DNA of 28,580 nt from JBBSHJ01 sp038253135 (GTDB lineage: Bacteria; Actinomycetota; Actinomycetes; Mycobacteriales; QHCD01): contig JBBSHJ010000039.1 in assembly GCA_038253135.1 (NCBI GenBank), positions 1-28,580 of the forward strand, written 5' to 3'. This document shows positions 7,545 through 15,285 of this stretch, piece by piece. How positions within the stretch are numbered: position 1 is the first letter of the stretch; each line of letters starts with the position of its first letter. The notes under the pieces were generated by a model. That model ran no database searches and was not told the origin of the DNA. It saw only the letters and a list, made by a program, of their open reading frames with translations. A program made the translations under genes and the position numbers.

Positions 7545-8537
7545 GTGCTGCGCTTGCGATCCGACCCATCGACGCTCGCCTCGCTCGTCGATGTCTATGG
7601 GCTCGAGGGCCGCCCGCGACGGCTGGTTCCGATTGCCCGGGGCGGCAGCAGTCTCGTGTGGCGGTTACAAGCGGACGCCCCCGCGAAGTCATATGCCGTG
7701 AAGGAGCTCTTCGAAGGCGGCGACGAGAGCGCCATCGCCCGCACGGAATCGTTCCGGGATCGAGCAGCCGCGGCCGGAGTGCGCGCGCCGCGCCGCCTCC
7801 GTGCGACGAACGGTTGCTATCTCGCGCGGGTCGGCGCGGTGACGGTGCACGTCTCGACGTGGGTCGACGGGCCCAGGCCACAACGCCATGACATCGGGCT
7901 ACCCGAGTGGCTCGGTCGAACCCTCGCGATCCTGCACACGCTCGACCCTCCGTCCGATCTGATCGCGGCGCCGCCGCAGCGCGCGATCGAGACCGAGGAG
8001 GTGTGGCGGGATCTCGCCCGCCGCGGCGCCGAATCCGGCGCGGAATGGGGCTCCACGCTCGACAGGGCGGCCTCCGCGCTTCACGCACTCGGAGCGACAG
8101 TCACGCCGCCTGATCCGGCAACGTTGGTCTATAGCCATCACGACGTACAACCGGCAAATGTCCTTGTCGAGACTGGATCTGGCCAGTACACCTTGCTCGA
8201 CTGGGAAGGCTCCGGACCCATCGATCCCGGTTTCGAGCTGGCCAGCCGGATCTGCACCTGGCATGTGCACGACGGCGAGCTCGATTCCGCCGCCGCGAAA
8301 CGGACCATCGGCGCCTATCGCGAGGCCGGTGGGACGGCGACAATCGATCTCTCGAGGGCCTACGGAGGAATACCCGACTATCTCGGCTATCTTGCGGGCC
8401 AGGCCGAGCAGAGCATCGATGCCACGTTGCCCGGTGCGATGCGAAGGCATTCGATGCACGAGACCTGCGAGCTGCTCGCGGAGATTCCCCGGAGAGCGAT
8501 CCTTGAGGGGATCGCCACGCTCGGCGGAGCGACCTGA
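7545..8537 (+). CDS. Aminoglycoside phosphotransferase (APH)-like kinase
   Basis: A 330-residue soluble protein with the bilobal kinase fold of the APH/choline-kinase family. It has a Gly-rich loop (ARGGSSLVW, 31-39) and the ATP-lysine K53 in YAVKE. The catalytic Brenner motif is H198-x-D200-x4-N205 (HHDVQPAN), and the metal-binding aspartate is D219 in LLDWEG. Actinobacteria carry many such kinases acting on small molecules, and only some confer antibiotic resistance; the substrate here is unknown. The GTG start has a GGGAG element about ten bases upstream. It is convergent with the HNH endonuclease gene, 51 bp apart. Confidence 0.88.
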   Translation: MLRLRSDPSTLASLVDVYGLEGRPRRLVPIARGGSSLVWRLQADAPAKSYAVKELFEGGDESAIARTESFRDRAAAAGVRAPRRLRATNGCYLARVGAVTVHVSTWVDGPRPQRHDIGLPEWLGRTLAILHTLDPPSDLIAAPPQRAIETEEVWRDLARRGAESGAEWGSTLDRAASALHALGATVTPPDPATLVYSHHDVQPANVLVETGSGQYTLLDWEGSGPIDPGFELASRICTWHVHDGELDSAAAKRTIGAYREAGGTATIDLSRAYGGIPDYLGYLAGQAEQSIDATLPGAMRRHSMHETCELLAEIPRRAILEGIATLGGAT

Positions 8538-8560
8538 GTGCCCGCAGGCTCGGAAGACAA

Positions 8561-8578
8561 TGCCGTCCCGGCGCGGCA
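8561..8578. terminator. Short hairpin between convergent genes
   Basis: TGCCG-N8-CGGCA lies in the 51-bp gap between the APH-like gene and the HNH endonuclease gene. The 5-bp stem is short, so this is a weak candidate. Confidence 0.25.
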
Positions 8579-8588
8579 GTGCCGATTA

Positions 8589-10273
8589 TCACTCACCGAA
8601 CTGGCAATCGCTGCTTCGGGAATATCGGCGTTGACGCCGCGTCAGAAGGGCGGGTCGCCCTCCGGCTCCGGTGGAGGGAGGCGGCTTCGGATCGTATAAG
8701 GGATCGGTGTAGGAGTGTCCCGCGGGGCTGATCCACAGGACGGTGTTGTCGGGTAATTTCTCGACCCGCCACGTGGTATGCGTTTTCAACCGACGATGGC
8801 AGCGACACAGCGGCTCGAGATTTTCCGGCACGGTCTTGCCTTTGGGGAAGGGGACCCGGTGATCGAGGTCGCAATCGATGGCCGGGGCGTTGCACGTCGG
8901 GAACCGGCAGACTTGATCCCGAGTCCTGACATAATCGCCCAGGATGACGCCCGGCCGGTAACGGACCGGATCGGTTGCCGTGACGAGGCCGTTGGCGTCG
9001 GTCAGGATCCGTCGCCAGGTGGCGTCGGCGGCAAGTCGGCGGGCCAGTGGGGCCGGGATCGGGCCGTAGCCGGCCAGCTCCCCCGGCTCGTCATCGAGCC
9101 CGAGCAGGGTGCCGGCGCCGACGGTCACCTGTACGATGGTCGTCGGCGCCGGCCATCTGGGTCGCCCCGGACCCGTGCGCATCCGTCCAGTGCCCGCCCC
9201 TGCGGGTGTTGTCCCCGCGCTCGTTGCACTGTTGCTCTCCGACCCACCCGCGTCGCCGTCCGCCTGCGCTCCCGCGCCGTCCGCCTGCGCTCCTGCGCGG
9301 GCCCTGTCCATCGGCGCACCCGTCTCGCCGGCGTGGCCCATCGGCTCATCTGACTCGTGGCCGCGACCCGGCGTACCCGTGCTGCTGGCGTCCTCCGGAC
9401 TGGCGTCGCGGCTCCCCGCCGGGCTGGCCGAATCCGGATCGGTCGCGTCCGCCGGCCCGCCAGCGACGTCCTCGTCGACCCCTGCGCCGGGATCGAAGAG
9501 AGCCCGATCGCCGAGCACCAGCGCACCGAGCACATCGGCGCGGCGGGCGTCCATCGTGCGCTCGTCGCCGCACTCGCCGCGCGCGACCCGCGTCAACGTC
9601 GCGTAAATCGCCCGCGCGACCTCGGCCGGAAGGATCGCGAGCAGCTCGGCCATGCCGTCCTGGACGGGGCGGAACACGACCTTGCGGTGCGCACGCTCCT
9701 CCTCGGCTCGCCTGGCCGCAGCCTTACGGTCGGCGCGCAGCACCTCGCGGCGCAATCGGCGCCGCAGCGTCGGCATCGGGCGCCCGGTCGAGCGCGGTAC
9801 GACGGCCTGCTCGACCTTCGCCGCGGCGCAATCGTCGAGGACATAGGTCTGCTCCACCACGGCCAGGGCCCGCGGGAAGTCAATGCGTCCCTCCTCCAGT
9901 GCGGCGAGGGTGACCGGCAGGCGACGCACCAGAGCCGCCGCCGACTCGATACGCCGGGTCGCCGTGATGGCCGAGATGCAGAGCGCCGCGGAATCTCCGC
10001 AACCAGATACTCACTCGCGCCGGCCGGGCCACCACGATCCTTCAGGGTCCCGCCGGCGGTCTCACCGGGGATCACCGCGCGGCGGCGCGTCGCCTCTTCG
10101 ACGGCCCGCGATTGTTTCGCGCGCAGCCAGGAAATGCACCGCTCGTAGTCAGCGATCTGGTCGATGATGTCGAAATCATCGAGGCCCACCGGTGACGTCG
10201 CCAACAGCGACGCCACCAGTCTCAGCGATGGCTCCGCGCCACTCGCTGATCCACCACTGCCGTCGTCGACCAT
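8589..10273 (-). pseudogene. DUF222/HNH endonuclease (13E12-repeat family), broken by a one-base frameshift
   Basis: Two overlapping frames together make one ~561-residue DUF222-HNH protein. The N-terminal part starts at the ATG at 10273 (VGLDDFDIIDQIADYERCISWL). It is in frame to SEYLVAEI, then turns into Arg/Ser-rich nonsense. Restoring one base near 9991 gives AAALCISAITATRRIESAAALV running straight into RRLPVTLAALEEGRID of the second frame. The C-terminal part holds CRFPTCNAPAIDCDLDH and ENLEPLCRCHRRLKTH, the His-Asn-His nuclease site. A low-complexity Ala/Gly/Asp linker separates the two domains. The family is multicopy in actinobacteria, likely mobile or intron/intein-like in spread; its role is unclear. 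Either a true pseudogene or a sequencing error is possible. Confidence 0.88.
9255..9296. repeat. Two-copy 21-bp tandem repeat inside the HNH gene linker
   Basis: A 21-bp unit (9255-9275) is repeated at 9276-9296 with one mismatch. On the minus strand it encodes two copies of AGAQADG in the low-complexity linker between the DUF222 and HNH domains, consistent with slippage-driven length variation. Confidence 0.7.
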
Positions 10274-10280
10274 AGCCCCT

Positions 10281-10286
10281 ATTGTA
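10281..10286 (-). promoter_or_regulatory. -10 element for the HNH endonuclease gene
   Basis: TACAAT on the minus strand ends seven bases before the ATG at 10273, suiting a leaderless or near-leaderless transcript. The intervening AGGGG could alternatively act as a ribosome binding site if transcription starts further upstream. Confidence 0.45.
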
Positions 10287-10324
10287 GACGCCACCACCGA
10301 CAATGATCCGCCCAACAATTGGGT

Positions 10325-10353
10325 CTGTGGATAACCAGAAAACCTCTCCACAG
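10325..10353. repeat. Inverted repeat containing a DnaA-box-like 9-mer
   Basis: CTGTGGA (10325-10331) and TCCACAG (10347-10353) are perfect inverted arms 15 nt apart. The left arm lies in TGTGGATAA (10326-10334), the reverse complement of the classical DnaA box TTATCCACA. It sits upstream of the HNH endonuclease gene, in the gap before the P-loop kinase gene. Function is unknown; no dnaA/dnaN or AT-rich unwinding region is nearby. Confidence 0.5.
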
Positions 10354-10420
10354 GCAGCCACTGATCCGCCAACGACCGCGCGGACCACAGCGCGGTAATA
10401 CTCGACCTGGCGATTCACGA

Positions 10421-10942
10421 TTACATCAGCGCTCGCCGTACCCAATCAAGAATCTCATTGACCACGCGCTCCGACGAGCCATTGTCGGAGGCGATGACCG
10501 CCGGCGCGAACAGCCGCGTCTGCCGGGCATCCTCCAGCGCGTCCGCGACCCACTCCCGCGGCCAGTGGCGAGCCTCGAGCCGCTCTCGGCGAAGCTCGTC
10601 GTCGCAATCCAGCAGGGCCCACCGCACCGGCGCCGCGCACACGTTGTCAGCTTCGAGCTCGCCCGGCGACGGCGTCGGCGACAACAGCAGCACCGGGTGG
10701 CCCGAGCGCCGCACCATCGCGACGATGCGGTCCCACATCCGGTTGTACGCCGGCCAGATCGGCTCGGCATCGGGATGCGCGATCGGGATTCCGAGCAGCG
10801 CCCCGTCCTCCAGCAGCTCGTCCATGTCCATGACGACCAGACCGCCTCCCGACCGCACGAGCATCGGCGCGAGCGTCGACTTGCCCGCCCCCGGCGCCCC
10901 GGCGAGCACGATCAGCGGAGCCGGCGCCGGATCCTCAGCCAC
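10421..10942 (-). CDS. P-loop kinase-like AAA ATPase
   Basis: A 173-residue soluble protein with a Walker A motif at residues 15-23 (GAPGAGKST) and VVMDMDELLED (about 36-46) as the likely acceptor/Walker-B-like strand. A lid region rich in Arg follows (LRRERLEARHWPREW). Size and order match small-molecule kinases such as shikimate/gluconate/chloramphenicol-phosphotransferase-like P-loop proteins; the substrate is unknown. It starts with GTG at 10942. TAGGCT ends eight bases upstream on the minus strand, and no Shine-Dalgarno is visible. It reads toward the HNH endonuclease gene with a 147-bp gap, so a shared operon is uncertain. Confidence 0.75.
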   Translation of the reverse strand: MAEDPAPAPLIVLAGAPGAGKSTLAPMLVRSGGGLVVMDMDELLEDGALLGIPIAHPDAEPIWPAYNRMWDRIVAMVRRSGHPVLLLSPTPSPGELEADNVCAAPVRWALLDCDDELRRERLEARHWPREWVADALEDARQTRLFAPAVIASDNGSSERVVNEILDWVRRALM

Positions 10943-10950
10943 GGCGGCAG

Positions 10951-10956
10951 AGCCTA
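10951..10956 (-). promoter_or_regulatory. -10 element for the P-loop kinase gene
   Basis: TAGGCT on the minus strand ends eight bases before the GTG at 10942, giving a leader of at most one or two bases. No -35 was recognised. Confidence 0.35.
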
Positions 10957-11107
10957 CTAGGCAATCGGCTCTGAACGCGATGGCCGGTCCGCGATGGAAC
11001 TTTCGGCCGCGCAGTCCACCGGTCTACCTGCTGGCCCTTGCCGCGCAAATGCAGCAGATTGTCCGGAGGCGTATGTATCTGAGCCGCAGGGCTTGAGAAT
11101 GCTGGCG

Positions 11108-11136
11108 TTGATCGAAAATCCACGGCATGCTACAAC
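11108..11136 (+). promoter_or_regulatory. Promoter for the second VOC-like gene
   Basis: TTGATC (11108-11113) and TACAAC (11131-11136) are separated by exactly 17 bp. Transcription from about 11143 would give a short leader carrying AGGAGG (11150-11155), six bases before the ATG at 11162. Confidence 0.5.
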
Positions 11137-11161
11137 GGGTCCTAGGGTCAGGAGGTTGGGA

Positions 11162-11593
11162 ATGTCGAGAACCACCTATGAAGGTCAGGTTATCTTCAGT
11201 GCTGACACCAAGGAGACTGCGAAATGGATGATTCGCGGTCTAGGATTTCAAAGGGAGTCGACCGACGACTCCGACGACTCCGACGACTTCGGCCTGTCGG
11301 TGCCGGTCTACGCTGGCGCCGGCACTGTCGAATTCTATCTTCATCCGAGCGAGAATCCCCCTCCAAACCAGAAGCTTGGGAGCTTTCGCACTGACAATGT
11401 TGATCAGCACATGGAGCTCATGCTGGAACTCGGATGTGTGGTCCACCCCGAGCAGCACACCGACGGGGCGTACGACACGCCTTGGGGCACGCGCTTGGTG
11501 AACATGGTGTCCCCAGAGACGATCGAGTTCAGCCTGGTCAGTGACCTCGTAGAAGGTCAGGAACTCTCCAGCGGCAACCCCGACGGCAGCTGA
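11162..11593 (+). CDS. Probable VOC/glyoxalase-like protein with an Asp/Ser repeat
   Basis: A 143-residue soluble protein. The opening VIFSADTKETAKWMIRGLGFQRE has the strand-helix-strand pattern of VOC domains. The later GTVEFYLHPSE, FRTDNVDQHMELMLELGCVV and LVNMVSPETIEFSLV complete a plausible second half. After GFQRE comes DDSDDSDD (residues 36-43), made by three copies of a 9-bp unit, probably a surface loop. The start is decided by a perfect AGGAGG. Codon third positions are clearly less GC-biased than in neighbouring genes (ggtcaggttatcttcagt, for example), suggesting recent acquisition. Metal ligands are not obvious, and the family call is tentative. Confidence 0.6.
   Translation: MSRTTYEGQVIFSADTKETAKWMIRGLGFQRESTDDSDDSDDFGLSVPVYAGAGTVEFYLHPSENPPPNQKLGSFRTDNVDQHMELMLELGCVVHPEQHTDGAYDTPWGTRLVNMVSPETIEFSLVSDLVEGQELSSGNPDGS
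11262..11288. repeat. Three-copy 9-bp tandem repeat in coding sequence
   Basis: CCGACGACT occurs three times in a row (11262-11270, 11271-11279, 11280-11288), encoding DDS units. Copy-number change would stay in frame and only lengthen or shorten the loop. Confidence 0.8.
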
Positions 11594-11911
11594 CTCGATT
11601 ATGGTGATAGGCGTCCGGTCTGGACGTCGTCTTGATCCGCTGATCTTCTCGCCGCGGAGCGCAGCCAGGCGCTGCCTCGTTGCCGAGGTGCGCCGGGACA
11701 TAAGAAGCTGGACGTCAACTCACCGCGCTCCGACGGACGCGGCGCTGCGGCGTACGCCGGCGCATGAGCGCTGGCTGGCCACCCACGCCGCGATCGGCCG
11801 TCGCCCACCGGTGCGGCGGCGGGCCACCGTGTGACAGGGTTTCAGTGACCGGCCGGGGCGGCCGTCCGGATCGGACGGTCGACGAATGCGACACCACGAA
11901 GAAGGATCTCC
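11594..11911. other. 318-bp intergenic region before the aldo/keto reductase operon
   Basis: No convincing gene. A plus-strand frame 11601-11834 encodes 77 Arg/Pro-rich residues. Only its last third has GC-biased third positions (TDAALRRTPAHERWLATHAA), so it could be the tail of a decayed gene, but no start, ribosome binding site or homology is recognisable. The right end holds a perfect inverted repeat at 11862-11878 and the AAGGA ribosome binding site of the reductase gene. Confidence 0.4.
11862..11878. promoter_or_regulatory. Perfect inverted repeat, operator candidate
   Basis: CCGTCCG-GAT-CGGACGG has 7-bp arms and a 3-bp centre, 33 bp upstream of the ATG at 11912. Size, symmetry and position fit a dimeric repressor site for the aldo/keto reductase-epimerase operon. 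A transcript hairpin is the alternative. No regulator gene is adjacent. Confidence 0.5.
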
Positions 11912-12904
11912 ATGACGCCAGCAGCACCCCGTTCCCTCGGATCGGGCGGTATTCCGGTCAGCGCGCTCGGCATGGGTTGCTGGGCGATCGGTGGCCCGCA
12001 CTCGCGCCAGGGCAGCCCGGTCGGATGGGGCACGGTCAACGACGATGAGTCGAAACGGGCGCTGCGGCGGGCATACGACCTCGGCGTCACCTTCTACGAC
12101 ACCGCCGACGTCTACGGCTGCGGCCACAGCGAACGGCTGATCGCCGACGCCCTGGGCGCCGTCCGGGACGACATCGTCATCGCCACGAAGGCCGGTTACA
12201 CCTACAACGAGGAGACTCGCGAAGCCCCGGGTGAGAACGGCGACCCGGACTACATCCGGTGGGCCTGCGAGCAGAGCCTGCGCCGCCTCGGCACGGACCG
12301 CGTCGACCTGCTGCAGTTCCACCTCGGCGGCTTCGCGCTCGATGCGGCCGAGGGCGTTCGGGACGTCATGGAGCAACTGGTCAAGGGCGGCAAGGTCCGC
12401 GCGATCGGCTGGAGCACCGACGACCCCGAGCGGGCTGCCTTCTTCGCCGAGAGCAAGCATTGCCGGGCCATCCAGCAGTCCTTCAACGTCCTGTCCGGCA
12501 ACGCCGAGACACTCGCCGTCTGTGAGCACCGCGGCCTGGCCAGCGTCGTCCGCGGCCCGCTCGGCATGGGCCTGCTCACCGGCAAGTTCACGGCCGACAG
12601 CGCGCTGCCGTCCGACGACGTACGCCACGGCTGGGACTTCCGCTCCGGATCTCAGGCCGAGTCGCTGCGGCGGCTGGACGCGATCCGTGAGGTCCTGACG
12701 AGCGACGGCCGGACCCTGGCGCAGGGCGCCCTCGGCTGGCTGTGGGCCCGCAGCGACGCCTTCGTACCGATCCCCGGCTTCAAGTCGGTCGCCCAGATCG
12801 AGGACAACGCGGGCGCGATCGCGCACGGCCCGCTCCCATCCGCTCAGATGACGCAGATCAGCGCAATCCTCGACGAAGGAGACGGACCATGCGCATTCTC
12901 CTGA
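11912..12904 (+). CDS. Aldo/keto reductase
   Basis: A 330-residue NAD(P)H-dependent oxidoreductase of the AKR superfamily (TIM barrel). The catalytic tetrad is complete: D63 and Y68 (YDTADVYG), K93 (IATKAGY) and H137 (LLQFHLGG). The late segment QGALGWLWARSDAFVPIPGFKSVAQIEDNAGA is the usual cofactor-binding part. The ATG is preceded by AAGGA. The last 16 bases overlap the start of the epimerase-like gene, so the two are translationally coupled and probably act on the same sugar or sugar-like carbonyl compound (inference). The substrate cannot be named. Confidence 0.92.
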   Translation: MTPAAPRSLGSGGIPVSALGMGCWAIGGPHSRQGSPVGWGTVNDDESKRALRRAYDLGVTFYDTADVYGCGHSERLIADALGAVRDDIVIATKAGYTYNEETREAPGENGDPDYIRWACEQSLRRLGTDRVDLLQFHLGGFALDAAEGVRDVMEQLVKGGKVRAIGWSTDDPERAAFFAESKHCRAIQQSFNVLSGNAETLAVCEHRGLASVVRGPLGMGLLTGKFTADSALPSDDVRHGWDFRSGSQAESLRRLDAIREVLTSDGRTLAQGALGWLWARSDAFVPIPGFKSVAQIEDNAGAIAHGPLPSAQMTQISAILDEGDGPCAFS

Positions 12905-13773
12905 CCGGCGCGGGCGGCAACGTCGGCACCGGAGTCACCGGCCTGCTCCGGGCTGCCGGCCACGACGTCGTGCTGAGCGACATCAACCCGCTTCCCGACC
13001 TCGAGCAGTTCGCGGGCTGCGATTTCCACCAGGTCGACGTGCAGGCCGGCTTCGGTCTCGAGCGGGCGATCGAGGGCTGTGACCTCTTGCTGCACACGCC
13101 GGCCTGGCACGGGATTCACAGCCGGACGAAGACCGAGATCGACTTCTGGCGGGTCAACGTGGACGGCGCCTTCTGGGCGATGCAGGCGGCCCGGGCGGCG
13201 GGAATCACGCGGCTGGTCTTCCTGTCCTCGATGGCGTGGTTCGGGCACTACGACAAGTATGGCTTCACCAAGCGTGTCGGCGAGGAGCTCTGCGAATACC
13301 ACCGCCAGCGAAACGGCATGCGGTACGTCGTCGTCCGCCCGCATGACTTCACGCCGTGGGGCGGGGATTACCTCAACCGGTACGGCGCCCGGCTGCTCCA
13401 CGGCGGCGTCGACCGCGCCGACGTCCTGGACTGCGTGCGCCTCGCGGTCGACGCCCTCGCGGGACCGGCGCCCGCGGACGGGCCGGAGGCGCACGTCGTA
13501 CCCGCGGTCCGTGCCAACGCCTTCACCGACGCGGAGGTCGAGGGTTGGGAGGCGGACCCGGCCGCCGCGTGCGAGCGGGTCTTTCCCGGTTCGGCCGCCC
13601 TCCTCGCGCGCTATCCGATCGACATCTCCCGGCGGCCCTCGGTGGTCGAGCAGGTCGGTGCCGACGCGATCGGCTACCGGCCGAGCCGGCATTTCGGCAC
13701 CTTCCTGCGCGAGCTGGCAGAGCTCGACCGCGAGTCGCCGCAGCGCGTCTCCGAGATGCGCTGCCCGTATTAG
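12889..13773 (+). CDS. NAD-dependent epimerase/dehydratase (extended SDR family)
   Basis: A 294-residue Rossmann protein. The nucleotide-binding TGAGGNVG is at 6-13, the likely catalytic Ser at 113-114 (FLSSMAWFG), and the YxxxK pair is Y124/K128 (YGFTK). The ribosome binding site GAAGGAG lies inside the reductase gene, and the start overlaps it by 16 bases. The fold resembles sugar-nucleotide epimerases and uronate dehydrogenases; there is no evidence for a specific substrate. The second half has several Trp and Arg residues but no transmembrane segment. A hairpin overlapping the stop codon probably ends the operon. Confidence 0.88.
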   Translation: MRILLTGAGGNVGTGVTGLLRAAGHDVVLSDINPLPDLEQFAGCDFHQVDVQAGFGLERAIEGCDLLLHTPAWHGIHSRTKTEIDFWRVNVDGAFWAMQAARAAGITRLVFLSSMAWFGHYDKYGFTKRVGEELCEYHRQRNGMRYVVVRPHDFTPWGGDYLNRYGARLLHGGVDRADVLDCVRLAVDALAGPAPADGPEAHVVPAVRANAFTDAEVEGWEADPAAACERVFPGSAALLARYPIDISRRPSVVEQVGADAIGYRPSRHFGTFLRELAELDRESPQRVSEMRCPY

Positions 13774-13778
13774 GCAGC
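13760..13778 (+). terminator. Hairpin spanning the stop codon of the epimerase gene
   Basis: GCTGCC-cgtatta-GGCAGC is a perfect 6-bp stem with a 7-nt loop. The TAG stop (13771-13773) lies at the loop/stem junction. Confidence 0.45.
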
Positions 13779-13840
13779 TCCTCGCACCAGCGCCCAGCCG
13801 CACACCGCAACCGCTCCCTCCGCGCCCTTCGCCGCCTGCG

Positions 13841-13846
13841 TAAGGT
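13841..13846 (+). promoter_or_regulatory. -10 element for the methyltransferase gene
   Basis: TAAGGT fits the actinobacterial TAnnnT -10 pattern, about 38 bases before the ATG at 13885. The leader would contain the AGGAGG ribosome binding site. No -35 was recognised. Confidence 0.4.
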
Positions 13847-13884
13847 TCGGTCAGGTCGCGCCCGACCCGGCAGGAGGATGTCCC

Positions 13885-15204
13885 ATGACGTCGACCACTA
13901 CGCAGCGCCCGGCATCCACGGCGACCGGCACCGCCCGGAATGCGGCGATCGACGCCGACCGCTGGCCGGAACTCGATGCCCCGCCGCGCGCCGGTATCAA
14001 GTCGCGAGCCGCGACGGCCATCTTCAGGCACGCGGTCAACCGGGTGCGGCTGCGCGCCGTGCTCCCCGACGGCACCGTCCACGGAGCCGACGCCCCCGGC
14101 GACGCTCCCACGATGCGCGTCGTCGACGCCGACAGCTTCTTCCGCCGGCTCGGCACCCTGGGCAGCATCGGCTTCGGTGAGTCCTACCTGGCCGGGGACT
14201 GGCACGCCGAGCGCGCCGGACGACGCGACAGCGATGCCCTCGCCGCCGTGCTGACCGCCCTGGCGGAGCGGCTCACCGTGCTGGTCCCGCAGCCGCTGCA
14301 GAAGTTGCGCCGCTGGTACGACGCGCGGCACCCCGACGGCGAGCGCAACACGATCAGCGGCGCCCGTTCCAACATCCATCGGCACTACGACCTCTCCAAC
14401 GATCTTTTCGCACTGTTTCTCGACAAGACGATGACCTACTCGTCGGCGTGGTTCGACGCGGCCGGCACCGAGCCGCCGGCGTACGCCGACCTGGCCGATG
14501 CGCAGCGGCGCAAGATCGACGGGATCCTCGACCTGGCTCGGGTCGGCCCCCGCTCGCAGGTGCTGGAGATCGGCACCGGCTGGGGAGCCCTCGCCATCCG
14601 CGCCGCGCAGCGCGGCGCGCAGGTGACCTCGTTGACGATCTCCGCCGAGCAGAAACGCCTCGCCGAGGAGCACATTGCCGACGCCTGCCTGTCGGACCGC
14701 ATTTCCGTGCGGTTGAACGATTATCGAGAGGTTGTCGGGTTCTTCGACGCCGTTGTCAGTGTGGAGATGGTCGAGGCCGTCGGAGAGGCTTACTGGCCTG
14801 CCTATTTCGAGGCGATCGACCGCATGCTCAAACCGGGCGGTCGGGTCGGCATCCAAGCCATCACGATGCCGCACGACCGGATGCTCGCGACCAGGAACAG
14901 CTACACCTGGATCCACAAATACATCTTTCCGGGCGGGATCATCCCCTCACTGCGGGCGATCGATCAAACCCTCGCCGTGCATACGTCCCTTCGCGTCGTT
15001 GAGCAGCGCAGCCTCCGCGCCGACTATGCCGAGACTCTCCGCCTGTGGCGGCATCGATTTCTGCAGCGGTACGACGCCGTACGCGCGCTCGGTTTCGATG
15101 ACGTATTCGTCCGGATGTGGGAGTTCTATCTGGCCTACAGCGAGGCCGGATTCCGGGCGCATTATCTCGGTGTCAGCCAGCTGGGCCTGGCCCGCGATCG
15201 CTGA
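13885..15204 (+). CDS. Cyclopropane-fatty-acyl-phospholipid synthase-like methyltransferase
   Basis: A 439-residue SAM-dependent enzyme of the CFA synthase / mycolic-acid methyltransferase family, which modifies double bonds of membrane-phospholipid acyl chains. An N-terminal CFA-specific domain (about 40-150) contains LGSIGFGESYLAGDW. It is followed by the conserved substrate-facing segment SNIHRHYDLSNDLFALFLD (162-180) and TYSSAWF. The SAM-binding motif I is VLEIGTGWGALAIRAA (226-241). EMVEAVGEAYWPAYFEAIDRML and the NSYTWIHKYIFPGG motif are also characteristic. The start has AGGAGG upstream. It is a single gene bounded by hairpins on both sides. Confidence 0.92.
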   Translation: MTSTTTQRPASTATGTARNAAIDADRWPELDAPPRAGIKSRAATAIFRHAVNRVRLRAVLPDGTVHGADAPGDAPTMRVVDADSFFRRLGTLGSIGFGESYLAGDWHAERAGRRDSDALAAVLTALAERLTVLVPQPLQKLRRWYDARHPDGERNTISGARSNIHRHYDLSNDLFALFLDKTMTYSSAWFDAAGTEPPAYADLADAQRRKIDGILDLARVGPRSQVLEIGTGWGALAIRAAQRGAQVTSLTISAEQKRLAEEHIADACLSDRISVRLNDYREVVGFFDAVVSVEMVEAVGEAYWPAYFEAIDRMLKPGGRVGIQAITMPHDRMLATRNSYTWIHKYIFPGGIIPSLRAIDQTLAVHTSLRVVEQRSLRADYAETLRLWRHRFLQRYDAVRALGFDDVFVRMWEFYLAYSEAGFRAHYLGVSQLGLARDR

Positions 15205-15208
15205 ACTT

Positions 15209-15248
15209 CCGGCCGCGACAGCAGCCGACCTTCCGAGTCGGCGGCCGG
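15209..15248 (+). terminator. Compound hairpin after the methyltransferase gene
   Basis: Outer arms CCGGCC (15209-15214) and GGCCGG (15243-15248) enclose an inner stem GCCGAC-N7-GTCGGC (15224-15242). It begins four bases after the stop codon. Confidence 0.5.
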
Positions 15249-15255
15249 TGAGCAG

Positions 15256-15261
15256 TAGGCT
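15256..15261 (+). promoter_or_regulatory. -10 element for the CapA-like gene
   Basis: TAGGCT fits a -10 box and would start an ~18-nt leader containing GGGAGG just before the ATG at 15286. No good -35 was seen. Confidence 0.4.
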
Positions 15262-15285
15262 CGCACAAAGCCGCTGGGAGGCACT

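Noticed and set aside
7545..8537. Antibiotic-resistance gene
   Set aside because: The kinase fold and Brenner motif are clear, but many APH-like proteins have other substrates and no resistance-type neighbours or mobile element were seen.
10325..10353. Replication origin
   Set aside because: There is one DnaA-box match and its mirrored core only, with no AT-rich region and no dnaA, dnaN or rep gene.
11601..11834. A 77-codon frame before the aldo/keto reductase
   Set aside because: No ribosome binding site, mixed codon bias in the first two thirds and no recognisable similarity; recorded only as a possible decayed tail.
12844..14916. A 690-codon minus-strand frame opposite the epimerase and methyltransferase genes
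   Set aside because: Antisense shadow; it crosses a gene boundary and an intergenic terminator on the sense strand and has no recognisable domain.
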